64,000 bases of DNA from Marsupella aquatica (lineage: Eukaryota; Marchantiophyta): assembly GCA_973895155.1 (NCBI GenBank), contig OZ316892.1, positions 23,374,001-23,438,000 of the forward strand, read 5' to 3'. Shown here one piece after another: positions 54,031 to 64,000 of the stretch. How positions within the stretch are numbered: position 1 is the stretch's first letter; every line of letters begins with the position of its first letter. The translations under genes and the position numbers were made by a program. The notes beneath the pieces were generated by a model. It worked only from the letters and a program-made list of their open reading frames with translations, ran no database searches and was not told where the DNA came from.

Positions 54031-57000
54031 GTAAGTTACACTCATGAAACAATAAACAATATTTGGTTGGGAAATGGGCATTCTGTGAAGATGGTCAGGT
54101 TGCAAGTTAGATTGCAATTGGTGTCTACTATTTGACATATATAAAGGTATTGATGTTACTATTGTATGATGTGCCATGGATGTGGGATGATCATGCACCA
54201 AGGACAAACTCGGGTCTGGTGATTTCAGTTTCAGATTAGTTTGGGTTAATATGGAAACGACATTTGAGTAACGATGATGACACGGCCATGCAAATGAACG
54301 CCTGCCTAACTTACAACACACGAAGGCTTCTGTTTTGTCACTTCTTGGTTTTCGATCTTGTATTTGTCGAGCGGGAACTTTTTATGAGTCTATCATTTTT
54401 CGTTAACAACGTAAGTTAGCTATGTTGACAAGAGAACTCTGCACATATCCGTTAGCTAGTGGGAAAGTCACTCATGTATGGAGAAACGAGTAAGATCAGA
54501 GTTGGGTGTTATACGCACGACCCCAATCGAGTATTCAGCTGCAAAGGAACAACTCGAGCCTGGCTACATATATAGTTTCAATTGATTACCCTGGATTGTC
54601 GAAAAGGCACTCGGGCGACAATGATGACCACGTTTCTTACAAGACACGCTTAATATATTAATTTTCGTCCCACATTCTAGCTACGATTGGAATCTGGCAC
54701 TTCTTGTGTGGCCACGGGATCCATTCACACCTGAAGCTGGAGGTCCTTTGCCGGGAACCTTTGTTATTTCTCTGTTTTGTGTCTTTTGCTCTAGATACAA
54801 GATGAAAAACTTTTAGACAATTCCAAATTTCTGTTTACAAGTGGCTTCCCATGTAGTGATGTTGTGTTTCATTGGTATGAACTAACAAAGAGCATCACCT
54901 ATGCTCAAGTTATATATGGCTGTCACTTGTGAATTAGTATTATTTGGTTCGACAATGTTCTAAGTCTTTTATTTAAATAGATCAACTGAACCTGGCGAGG
55001 CCAATTCCACCAATTGCAAACCCAAAGAGCCCATTCTCCGGAGCCAAGAGGTACGTTAGTATTGGGTTCGGAGTGTTCAAAGTCATTATATAATAGATCA
55101 ACAAAACCGAAAATGAATGAAGCCACCACGTTTGACAAAATTCCCCCATGGACTTTTGCAACCCTGATGGACTTCAATTCAATGTTTTAATTTGTCAGAT
55201 TTAGCTACGATCGATAGCAAGATTGACAGTCCTCACTGAAATATAACTTGTAAGTGGGTGGTCACCGGCTACAGCCAGTACTCTGTTCATTGCAGTGGGT
55301 TGCCAGTTTTGAGACTCTTTGTTGTTTGTCGACAAAGTTTAAGCGGTATGAAGATACTCCAATCCGAGATACTTCAATCTTAGAATTGTTGTCTGTTCTG
55401 TGAGTTTTCATTTCTGCACCACCACGAACTGCAATTTTGCCATTACCCTCTCCGTGATTGCAGAATTAGGCTAGCCTGTTCCTTTTTTGGCAAAACCATT
55501 CAGACAATTGTTGAGCCATATGTGAGCTAGGGGGATTTCTGAACAAATTTGAGCATTGTTTCTTGCTGGACTGTCCAGACAAGTGTCAGTCAGCTTTTGT
55601 TCGTCTAGAACATTCGCATGACATACTAGAATTAGACTAAAGTTATCCCATCCGATCAACCTAATTCTTTGATTCACCCCTGCATAGATAGGATATCAGA
55701 GTGCGATAGTTCCACTAGTCCTCTGTCTTAAGTCCAACCTAATCTTTTGAGCTCAGCTTCGTGGGGTTTTATTCGAATCGAGACGTACATTCGATTGATT
55801 AAATTTGAGTTACTTTCAATTCCTTGTTTGGTTCTTTCTTTGTCAAAATGTTCTCACACTCCATCAACGTAATTCCTAGAGACTCCTTGCATAGAGTCGC
55901 TGTTGATTAGATTTATTGATTCAATCGATTCCATGTTATTTTCAGTTAACAGTTAAATGTAATGTATGAAATTGAGAGTTCATTAGTTTCTATCTAAACT
56001 CTCTACTCAAGACTTTATTTAATTAGTCAAACGGCTGTCGGAGACATTTCTGATCAGTTAGCTCACCAAGAACACATTTGCCTCAGCATTTTCGACATTG
56101 TGAGCTTCTCAGCTGGATCGAAATGCTCCACTTTTTTTCTTCCCGTATTAATGTCTTATCGATTTGACTTAGCAACTGAATGAAAAATGACCTTCAGGCC
56201 TTCCAGAAGACCTGCCCCAGCCTGCATCACACTTTGCAACGGTCCGGAAAGAGACTTGACATCGTAGGATGAAGTGTGCAGATGATGTACTTTTGATACC
56301 TCAATTGCTGTCCCTTCCCTTGCAATGATTTGGCATTAGTTGGAAGAAAAGTTAGAGGAGACCAATCCACCTCTTGCAAACCCAAAAACCCACTGTCCAC
56401 AGTCAAAGCCAAAGCGGAGGCCAAACAAACAAATAGTACTTTGTCCACTAGAACCTCCCTCGCCTCCCTGCAACATAGATGGTTCAAGAGTTCATTTTGA
56501 TTAGCCAGGTACTGAAGCTCATATCTAGAGAAACCAAAGCTGGTTAGATTAATTTTGTTGTTGTCAATAGAACAAATAAAAGAACAAGTAGGAAAAGTTA
56601 ACAAAAAGGTATTTAACCAATTACTTTGGTCATCCGAGTTATCCTTGGAATGGAAAACTTATTGAAAATAAGAGTAAATTTGAAAATGAGCTAAAAGCAT
56701 AGAAGAGCATTAATGTTTTTGTTAGTATATTTGTTTATTTATTTATGTGACGTAAACAATAAAATATTTTGAGTGGTGACAACACAAAAGCTTGGTTCTC
56801 TAACCCGAATTGTTGCAACAGGAATTCTTGTTCTGTTCTGTGTCTTGAATGCAAAAATGGAATGTGAATACCTGGCATGAACGGCTAGAATTAAGCTGCC
56901 CTCTATAGGGACCCTTTAATTAAAGTTCCAGGCTGCGCTTGCCTTTCATATGGAAGTCTATCGAAGTCACTGAGGCTAGTAGCTCTATTGCTCAATCTTT

Positions 57001-57606
57001 GAGCGGAGCAGAAGTCTGATTGAAAAGCACCGTGAATTTGTAGTATGACTCGATCACATCCTCAGCAACGCGACTACACTGAGAAAATAAAATGCAATGG
57101 TCAGTTTAAGGTGATCGGCAACGGAATGAATTGATTTATGGCAGATGTTATTCGTTGTGAGGTTTATTTCGGTTCACATAGCCTGGAGAAGTGAGAGTCA
57201 ACTGTAGCTTCTTTCTATAACCATTCATGTAATAAATCTTTGACGTACGCCATTTTTCTATGCATTTTTCTGAACATCCAAAACGAATCGTTGTAAATCT
57301 CACTTGTTGTCTCAATCCTGTTTATCCAAGCTAGACAGTCAGACCTATAAATATATCTGTAAGGATAATGCCTTGTGTTTAACGGCAGCATCCATATACT
57401 ATTGAAGTTATAACTACTATATACTACGATTCTTGACTGGTTGACAATGTTCATGCAGCACAAGAGTAAGTTTCAATAACTAATACATTCTCTATCTCTG
57501 AGAAAAATTGTATTCAGTTTTCCCACCAGCCTTGGGTGGCAGGCCGTAGTTTCAATCTCTAGTACTGGAACCTTGGAGTGACTTGTATTGTTTCATAGCT
57601 TGTGTA
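54031..57606. other. no recognisable gene
   Basis: Short frames only. Minus-strand stretches near 54990-55060 and 56360-56420 share TTTGGGTTTGCAA..GGTGGA, suggesting a repeated fragment. Confidence 0.4.
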
Positions 57607-57991
57607 CACTGTCCACCTTAATTAATTAGTGTGACACCAAAATTATTTAGTGTAAACATTTTCTTTTACTTCAATCACCTGCCAATCACACTAATTAAGT
57701 GTGTTAAGTCACACTATTTACCGTGTATTGAGAGTCCCTTGAGTCTCAGTTTTATGCTCACACTAATTAAGTGTGTTAAGTCACACTATTTACCGTGTAT
57801 TGAGAGTCCCTTGAGTCTCAGTTTTATGCCTCGATTCTCAGTGGTGAAGTCTTAAGGGGAACACCTCCATTAATGGGACCAAAAGTGCAACTTCTTGTGA
57901 AGTCTAGTAATTAGTGTAACACCTGAAATAACGTTTATTTGAGACGTAAAATTGTGACTAAAGGTGTCTAACACTAATTGCGTGGACAGTG
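57607..57991. mobile_element. TA-flanked MITE (~385 bp)
   Basis: Inverted ends CACTGTCCAC, flanked on both sides by TA (57605-57606 and 57992-57993), as in Tc1/mariner-type MITEs. Inner ends are also similar (AATTAGTGT...GACACC). It contains a 72-bp tandem duplication (57686-57829). Confidence 0.6.
57686..57829 (+). repeat. 72-bp tandem duplication
   Basis: Units start TCACACTAATTAAGTG at 57686 and 57758, practically identical. Confidence 0.95.
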
Positions 57992-57993
57992 TA

Positions 57994-60319
57994 CTAGTGT
58001 ACTATGCAATCGATGTATTCTTTGCGTTCACAATCACACAGTTTTTCTATTATCGACAACTAAGTGATGTATGGACCAATCGAGTACTCTAAGTATCCAT
58101 AGATTTGCATTCAACGATGGATGTGACAAATTGAGTCAAGTACCTTACGGACACAGGGGAAACAGGAAGTACTGTAATTTACGAGCCTGAAGGTATACAT
58201 ATTTCGAGCTGTAGGCAAAATTTCAGCCGAGTAGACTTCATCTCATCTTCAATGGAGAAAACGGGATACAGCCAAAGTTTAGTGTTCAAAATAATGGAAA
58301 GCAGTTGCAGACGAGGTTTTGAGCCATTTAGCCGAAAGCCCTGTCTCCAGAGGACCGAACGTCTGAACTCAGTAGGTGTCTGAAAATTTCTCAGCTCCTC
58401 TGTTTCGAGTCTTTTTGAGCGTGCTTAGTTCGTATATGGTATAAGGTATATTTCATCAACCCTGATATCCCTCCATGCACGAAGGCCCCGCGACCGGATA
58501 TCGGGCTGCTCTCGATATCGAGTATCTCCCCCTTCTCTTTCAATCCAGGTTTATCGTTTCACTGCTCCCGTAAATCGAATCTCGAACCGCTCTCAACAAC
58601 AACAAACAATTCAGAGTCAGCCTTCGAAAATCTAAAGAAGTCGTCTCTCCTCTTGCTTGTTCAACAGCCTAGGGTTTCCGTTCGAGCGGTTACTTAACTC
58701 TTCGCGCGAATTGCAAGTCTGAGAAAATCACGAGTATCAAAACTGAAATCTTCTGATATCGATACAGATGAAGTTATACTTGCGCATGGACATTTGCGAA
58801 GTTAGTTAGAGGCAATCCGCAAGGCATTGATTTCCATAATCGAACATCGATCATTCAGTCCTAGGCGGTGAAACACCGAGCCCTAATTTCGATGCAAAAT
58901 TGAGGATTCATCTGCGCGATTAGAAATGCTGACGCGAGAAGCTAAGGAAAACCGGAATCGCATTCTTGGACAGCTGCATCTCATCTGGTGGATTCTCGAT
59001 GGAATATCTGGTGTGTAATTCGTTTCTGGATCTAACCCGGCACAGAAATCGCGCACAAGACGCTTGGAATCTCGATTCCGTGAATAAGTTAACTCATTGC
59101 TGGGAAGCAAGATTATATTCTCGCCAGTAGAACGACTTTGGTCTGCCTTTCTTCATCGTGGCTCGATCTCTGTTCTCTTGATGCAAGCGAATTGAAAGCA
59201 AGGAAGATCGGAATACTGAGGATTCCGTGCTGTTTCTGCTGCTCGCAGTGAATTGTCAATCTGTCTAACGCTCGGTTAACTTTGATTGGTTTCTTGATGT
59301 ATTGGGCGCCATCCACACGTACTTCAAGCGATCAGTTCGGTTAATTGAGTTGAATCTCCTATGATTGTGGCAGGCAATGGATCGGCCTCCCCGCGCCCGA
59401 TCAGTTCGGCTAATTGAGTTGAACCTACTATGATTGTGGCGGACAATGGATCGCCTCCCCGCGCCCGTCCAGTTTTCTGCAGCAGATAATATCGAGTGTT
59501 CTTAGGTCTTCTACGTACTCTCCGAATAGTGCTGGAGGTGAAGCATGTTGAGCAGTTTTGAATCCTATTGCCAGTAAAAAGCTGGAAGTTCAAATAACAG
59601 TCGAAATGTGTATGGCGACATAAACAGAACTGATAATGTTCTGGAATAACGGTCCGTCGACGGTGTGAAACAAGGGCGACGATATGGTCAGGTCTCATCT
59701 CATCCAGAAACATTGCGTGGCCGCCGATGGAATCCGACGATCAAGTCTTTTTTTTCGACTCTCACGGCAATGATATCTGCCATCCCTTCCATCACACGAA
59801 GGTAATCAATTTTTATTATACATATCAGCACCGTCAGCGGAAACGGACTCCGTCGTGTATTGTGTGGTGAGAGCTCTAGTCTGAAGGATGCTGTAAAAAA
59901 CCTCATGCACGTAACTACAACTCTTTACTGAAATCTCTACGAAACTAATTGTAACCTAGTATAGGGTGCCATGCATGCACAGGGGATAGTGTTGTCATTA
60001 TTTTGCCCTTCTCTGCGGCAATGATTAATACAATAGAGGACCGAAAATTGATGCGGCAGGAGGAGAAGGGTAGCGCAACATACAATACCATGGTGTGGCT
60101 GGACAATCGCAGGATTCGGTTCACTGAGGTGGTAGAGGAGTGAGGCAACGGTGAATTTATGGTACGTACAGGGCACAGGTTAGGATTTTCGGAAGGTCGT
60201 CAACTCGTGACATTCAATTCCGTGACGAAGAAGAACGAGAAGAAGTTGCGTTTGCATAAGCTGAACGAACACCTGCACACAGATCGAGGCGGCTGATCCA
60301 GGCAGCTCCAAGTTCGACA
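57994..60319. other. upstream of the ZIP gene, no gene seen
   Basis: No coding motif recognised. Contains a ~69-bp tandem duplication starting at 59330 and 59399 (GATCAGTTCGG). Confidence 0.45.
59330..59466. repeat. 69-bp tandem duplication
   Basis: Two units with a few base differences, both ending in CCTCCCCGCGCCCG. Confidence 0.85.
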
Positions 60320-61534
60320 ATGGACGACTGTTCTCAAACGGTCGATTCGGCTTGCAGAAACAAAACTACAGCGTTACACCTGAAGGTCGGCGCTACAGTG
60401 GCGATCGCCATTGCCAGCTCCATGGGGGTGCTGATCCCTCTAGCGGGGAAGCGAGTGAAACATCTGAGAACGGATGGGAATTTCTTCTTCGTAGCCAAAG
60501 CATTTGCTGCTGGGGTTATCTTGGCGACGGGGTTCTGCCACATGATCCCGGATGCCGTGAGCGCCCTTACCAACCCTTGCCTGCCGGAGAGCCCATGGGC
60601 CAAGTTTCCATGGCCAGGATTCATCGCTATGCTGGCGGCTCTCGCTACTCTCGTGGTGGACTTCGTGGGGACGGAGTATTACGAGAGAAAGCACAGCTTT
60701 GCAGCTCATGGACACGGGATGATCCATCACCACGGCGTTGCAGATGGCACAGAAAGAATCAACAAAGACGGTCCTGTCGAGGATCATTCGCCTGCTGAGG
60801 CACATGGGCACGGACCTGGACTAATAGAGAAGGGGGGAGATGTTGAAAGCAAGCAACACCACCAACCGGATCGGAACAAAGAGAGCAACAACAGCAACGG
60901 TGGACCAATGCACATCGTCGGCATGAGAGCTCACGCTGCTTCGCATAGCCATAGCCATCCTGATGGGCAGCACGGTTCTTTGGACTCTGGAGGAACTCAC
61001 CACGCAGGGCACGACCACGGACCGAAAGATGCCAGCCAGGTAACTGAAGCGTCTCTTCGGCATATAGTCATCTCACAAGTGCTAGAGCTGGGAATCGTTG
61101 CGCATTCCGTAATCATTGGACTTTCACTGGGAGTATCTCAGAGTCCTTGCACCATTCGACCACTGATGGCAGCGCTCGTCTTCCATCAATTCTTCGAGGG
61201 CTTTGCGCTGGGCGGCTGCATTTCGCAGGCGGGATTCAAGAAGATGTCGGCTGGAATCATGGCGACGTTTTTTGCAATTACAACTCCGTTCGGGGTATGC
61301 TTGGGCATAGGAATTGCCTCCGGCTACGACCAGAACAGCCCTCATGCTCTGATTATCGAGGGCGTGTTTGACTCGTTATCTGCAGGAATTCTCATTTACA
61401 TGGCCTTGGTTGACCTCATTGCCGCCGACTTCTTGAGTAGAAGACTACGCTGTGACCGCCAGCTGCAAGTAATCTCATTTATCGCTCTATTTGGAGGAGC
61501 CGGGGCCATGGCTGCGATTGCCATTTGGGCATAG
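60320..61534 (+). CDS. ZIP-family zinc/iron transporter
   Basis: Single intact 404-residue frame from ATG 60320. ZIP proteins move Zn2+, Fe2+ or other divalent metals into the cytosol across plasma or organelle membranes. Eight membrane segments are visible (about 22-42, 54-76, 99-120, 249-271, 280-302, 310-333, 343-369 and 382-403). A long cytosolic His-rich loop (124-235; HGHG, HSHSHPD, HDHG) is the usual metal-sensing loop. The transport-site motifs are present: HSVIIGLSLG (His262) and HQFFEG (289-294), plus GFCHMIPDA in segment 2. Length and layout fit plant IRT/ZIP proteins; which metal cannot be told. No cleavable signal is obvious. Intronless, unlike many plant ZIP genes. The only clearly intact ordinary host gene in the window. 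Confidence 0.95.
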   Translation: MDDCSQTVDSACRNKTTALHLKVGATVAIAIASSMGVLIPLAGKRVKHLRTDGNFFFVAKAFAAGVILATGFCHMIPDAVSALTNPCLPESPWAKFPWPGFIAMLAALATLVVDFVGTEYYERKHSFAAHGHGMIHHHGVADGTERINKDGPVEDHSPAEAHGHGPGLIEKGGDVESKQHHQPDRNKESNNSNGGPMHIVGMRAHAASHSHSHPDGQHGSLDSGGTHHAGHDHGPKDASQVTEASLRHIVISQVLELGIVAHSVIIGLSLGVSQSPCTIRPLMAALVFHQFFEGFALGGCISQAGFKKMSAGIMATFFAITTPFGVCLGIGIASGYDQNSPHALIIEGVFDSLSAGILIYMALVDLIAADFLSRRLRCDRQLQVISFIALFGGAGAMAAIAIWA

Positions 61535-61871
61535 TCAATTTTCTCTTCGTCCCTTTACATACTCACCCACATAATTAAATTAATTGACCATCCATTGGAG
61601 AATTGTGAACCGGTGCGCCTTAAATTGGCACAAGGGAGCTTACCCCGCAATAAAAGACGCCTTAAATTCTTTGCACCGTTTTTACTTCTAGGTCGCGGAC
61701 GACAGAATAAGTAGCGGTCGGGAGAGCCTAAAATGGAGGGAGATCAATGGACAAAATTGCTGACCTAAATCTATAAGCTAATTACACTCCCGTAAAGCAA
61801 GCACAACAGACGTGCGGCGCCTGAACTACAAAGAATCCTAAGGTCATATATTTGCGTGCTGTCACCAGTAC

Positions 61872-62057
61872 TTCGTCTACCAAGCTTACTAGTAACGCGG
61901 AGGTTTCCAACAGGTTCCGCATGGGATAGTTGTGAGTGTTCGATACTTTTCGTCTACCGAGCTTACTAGTAGTTTTCGTCTACCTAGCTTACTAGTAACG
62001 CGCGCGGAGGTTTCCAACAGGTTTCGCTTGGAACAGTTTTGAGTGTTCGATAATTTT
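61872..62057. repeat. degenerate tandem repeat downstream of ZIP
   Basis: TTCGTCTACC(A/G/T)AGCTTACTAG begins at about 61872, 61947 and 61976; the first and third units continue with the same GAGGTTTCCAACAGGTT. Confidence 0.85.
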
Positions 62058-62091
62058 CAGTCCTGAGAAGGAACTCAACCATTCTAAAGTA

Positions 62092-62881
62092 GTGCAGGGA
62101 ATCTCGTTCGCGATCTTGTTTGGAAATATTCATTGCCAAGCTGTAATACATGCGAAACAAAACGGAAGTCCTTGTTCACTCAATGCCAATCGATATGTCG
62201 GAGAATTAGACATGTGCCAGCGAAAGCTGAGGTTATTAGGTTACCAGTTTGACAATGATGCAGGGGAGCAAACAGGCGATATGACGATCATAGTCGGAGG
62301 CAACAGAGATGAGCCGATATTTGCTCACAAATCAGTACTGGTGTGTGATCCAGGCGCCCAATCCTCTGACTATTTGCACGTTTACACTTTCCTCTTTCAA
62401 GAAGCAAAATAGTTTCCAAATCGCATGATAGAATGTTGTACTCAATAGCTCTTCACAGCATGTAGCGTAGAAGTAGATGAAGTCCTCCAATCCAAGTTAC
62501 ACCCTAAAATTGATTTATATTGCATTGACGTTTTTTCCGGGCTGAGAAAATTGGCAGACAAGCGAATCAACCGTACTAAGTAAAATGTTCCAAGCCAAGA
62601 CGGGGGAACAGCAGATAGGAGCAGTTTATATCAATGATGCTTCTCTCAAACCAATACGCACAATGATTAGATTTTTCTACGTCGATGAAGTAGATTTCAA
62701 TGAAGCTCCTGCCGAAGAGGTACTGGAAGTCGCGACGCTCTTAAATATGATGTTGTCCGTCTCCGGATGATATGTAGTAACATCTGGCAATAACAATTAA
62801 CCTAGAGAACCTGGGAAAGAGGATGGTGTTTGCTAAGAAGTTTGACTCCTCTATTATCCGGGCAGCAGCCAGGAAGTTCTG
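62092..62881 (+). pseudogene. BTB/POZ-domain protein relic
   Basis: Three BTB-like pieces in order, in different frames: GDMTIIVGGNRDEPIFAHKSVLV (to 62412), then GAVYINDASLKPIRTMIRFFYV...APAEEVLEVATLL (62585-62770), then FAKKFDSSIIRAAARKF (to 62881). BTB domains mediate dimerisation and CUL3 ubiquitin-ligase binding. Frame breaks and stops make this non-functional. Confidence 0.65.
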
Positions 62882-63789
62882 ATGGCGGAATTTTGTTAGC
62901 CGCTGTTTTGAAGGCATTTTACGATCACAATGGCGTTTTGTATGTTTCTTAGTAGCACTTTGCTCGAAGATTCTCATGAGACCATTAAGACTAGACCTTT
63001 CTTAGTAGCCACAGCTTCTATATAGATTAGACACTTGGATTTGCAGTTCTACTTGCGGATTGTGAACAGTTGCTTCAGCATTTGCATCTCCTGAGTTTAT
63101 ATCGTAGTAAAGCGGGATGTACGGACAAAATGATGCGAAAGCAACTGGTTTGAACTTGTTTGTACACCGTGTGGGCCTAAATTTTTTATTGTTTTTGCCC
63201 ATTAAAAATTCTGACCCAATAATCTTGCCAAACTTTTTTTTTCCCAATATTCGCCATGTAGCATTGCCACAAGTGTTCAATTTGTGTCCGCCAATGCATT
63301 TTTTTCTCGCGAATTTATGGCTGACTGCTACAGAAGGCAGAAAGGAAAAGATTGAGACTCGCTAAAACTCTGGTGCGACTGACTGCTACCGAAGGCAGAA
63401 AGGAAAAGATTGGGACTCCCTAATACTCTAGTGTGTGCACCCTCAAGTGTCCGGAACAGAGTCCGGAACATTATTGAAACCGAAGGTTGTGAATCTACCC
63501 TAGCAATTGGTCATGTGGGATTCTGATAATAACTCAAACACAAAGCAATATAGTTTAGATGGCATCATGGAAAGTATTCTTAAATGAGGGGCAAACACAA
63601 TTGTTATAGCCCATTTGATTTCATTCACAGCCCTGGATACTCTCCTCGTGCCGCGTACTGTAGAGTCCTTTAAACAGAGGAGGCCCTGCTTTCGAACGCC
63701 ACAGTCCTCCAAACTCAAAACAGCAAAGAGGGGATCAACGTTCAGGGAGCGGTGCCACGCAAGCCGGCCACTTGGTAGGAAACAAAACC
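62882..63789. other. no recognisable gene
   Basis: Contains a ~56-bp tandem duplication at about 63318-63431 (GACTGCTAC(A/C)GAAGGCAG). Confidence 0.45.
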
Positions 63790-64000
63790 TTACACCCGCG
63801 CCACTTTACAGCAAGTAAATGAAGCATAAAACAAAACTAAGAACAAGTCCTACGTTTATTAACGATGATTGCTTACTCCCGCGGAACTTTACACAAAGTA
63901 AAGCGTAAACGAAAACTGACAACGAGTCCTACGTTTAACGATTACTGCTTACACCCGCGCCACTTTACACAAAGTAAAGCGTCCACAAAACTGCGAACGA
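63790..64000. repeat. tandem repeat running out of the window
   Basis: About 2.6 units of 75-85 bp, each with CTTTACA..AAGTAAA and AGTCCTACGTTTA; continues past 64000. Confidence 0.85.

Noticed and set aside
1-64000. CRISPR arrays, rRNA, tRNA genes, bacterial-type operons
   Set aside because: None seen; the repeats present are transposon ends, iterons or simple tandem duplications.

Overview
The window is nuclear DNA of a land plant. It has spliceosomal introns, plant-type ZIP transporter and BTB sequences, and a dense load of Ty1/copia, CACTA, hAT-MITE and unclassified elements. The style suggests a non-seed plant (bryophyte, lycophyte or fern), but nothing here fixes the species. Most of the sequence is layered mobile DNA; the only clearly intact ordinary host gene is a ZIP metal transporter near the right end.

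Layout. 1-12 kb: an unknown minus-strand gene whose first intron has grown to 11.3 kb through two insertions. One is a Ty1/copia element (589-6590, identical 141-bp LTRs, 5-bp target duplication). The other is a 4,650-bp element bounded by TG...CA (6773-11422, 5-bp target duplication) that has no LTRs and encodes a ~1,207-residue coiled-coil protein. 12-16 kb: no recognisable gene; a cluster of three hairpins. 16.1-24.1 kb: the 3' part of one CACTA element, then a second CACTA element whose genes include a SET-domain-like protein and a decayed TNP2-type transposase. Two copies of one 297-bp hAT-type MITE, each with an 8-bp target duplication, sit in this region; one splits the transposase. 24.4-25 kb: a copia RNase H relic.

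26.3-49.5 kb is the most interesting part: two related, nested DNA elements that I call alpha and beta. Each carries gene A, a large protein with a DUF7869-like, RNase-H-fold-like core (candidate transposase), and gene B, a ParB-like domain fused to a beta-class amino-DNA-methyltransferase. Beta (26332-49542) split an old minus-strand pseudogene. Alpha (27910-36111) then inserted inside the coding sequence of beta gene A. A second, inverted copy of the 4,650-bp element inserted at 42879-47528. The alpha and beta borders are supported by terminal inverted repeats, 4-bp target duplications (exact for alpha, one mismatch for beta) and restoration of an open frame across each empty site. Each element has its own long palindromic DNA motif: GCGATACNNGTATCGC and variants, about 13 sites, only in beta sequence; and CCTTCATGAATTCATGAAGG, four copies at 40-bp spacing, upstream of alpha gene B. 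This recalls bacterial ParB/parS pairs. Alpha gene B is open from end to end; alpha gene A has one in-frame stop; both beta genes are badly decayed.

49.5-64 kb: the rest of the split pseudogene, including a Cauli_VI/RNase H1 N-terminal-like domain; a proline-rich two-exon gene candidate; a TA-flanked MITE; the intact ZIP transporter (60320-61534); a BTB/POZ pseudogene; and short tandem repeats.
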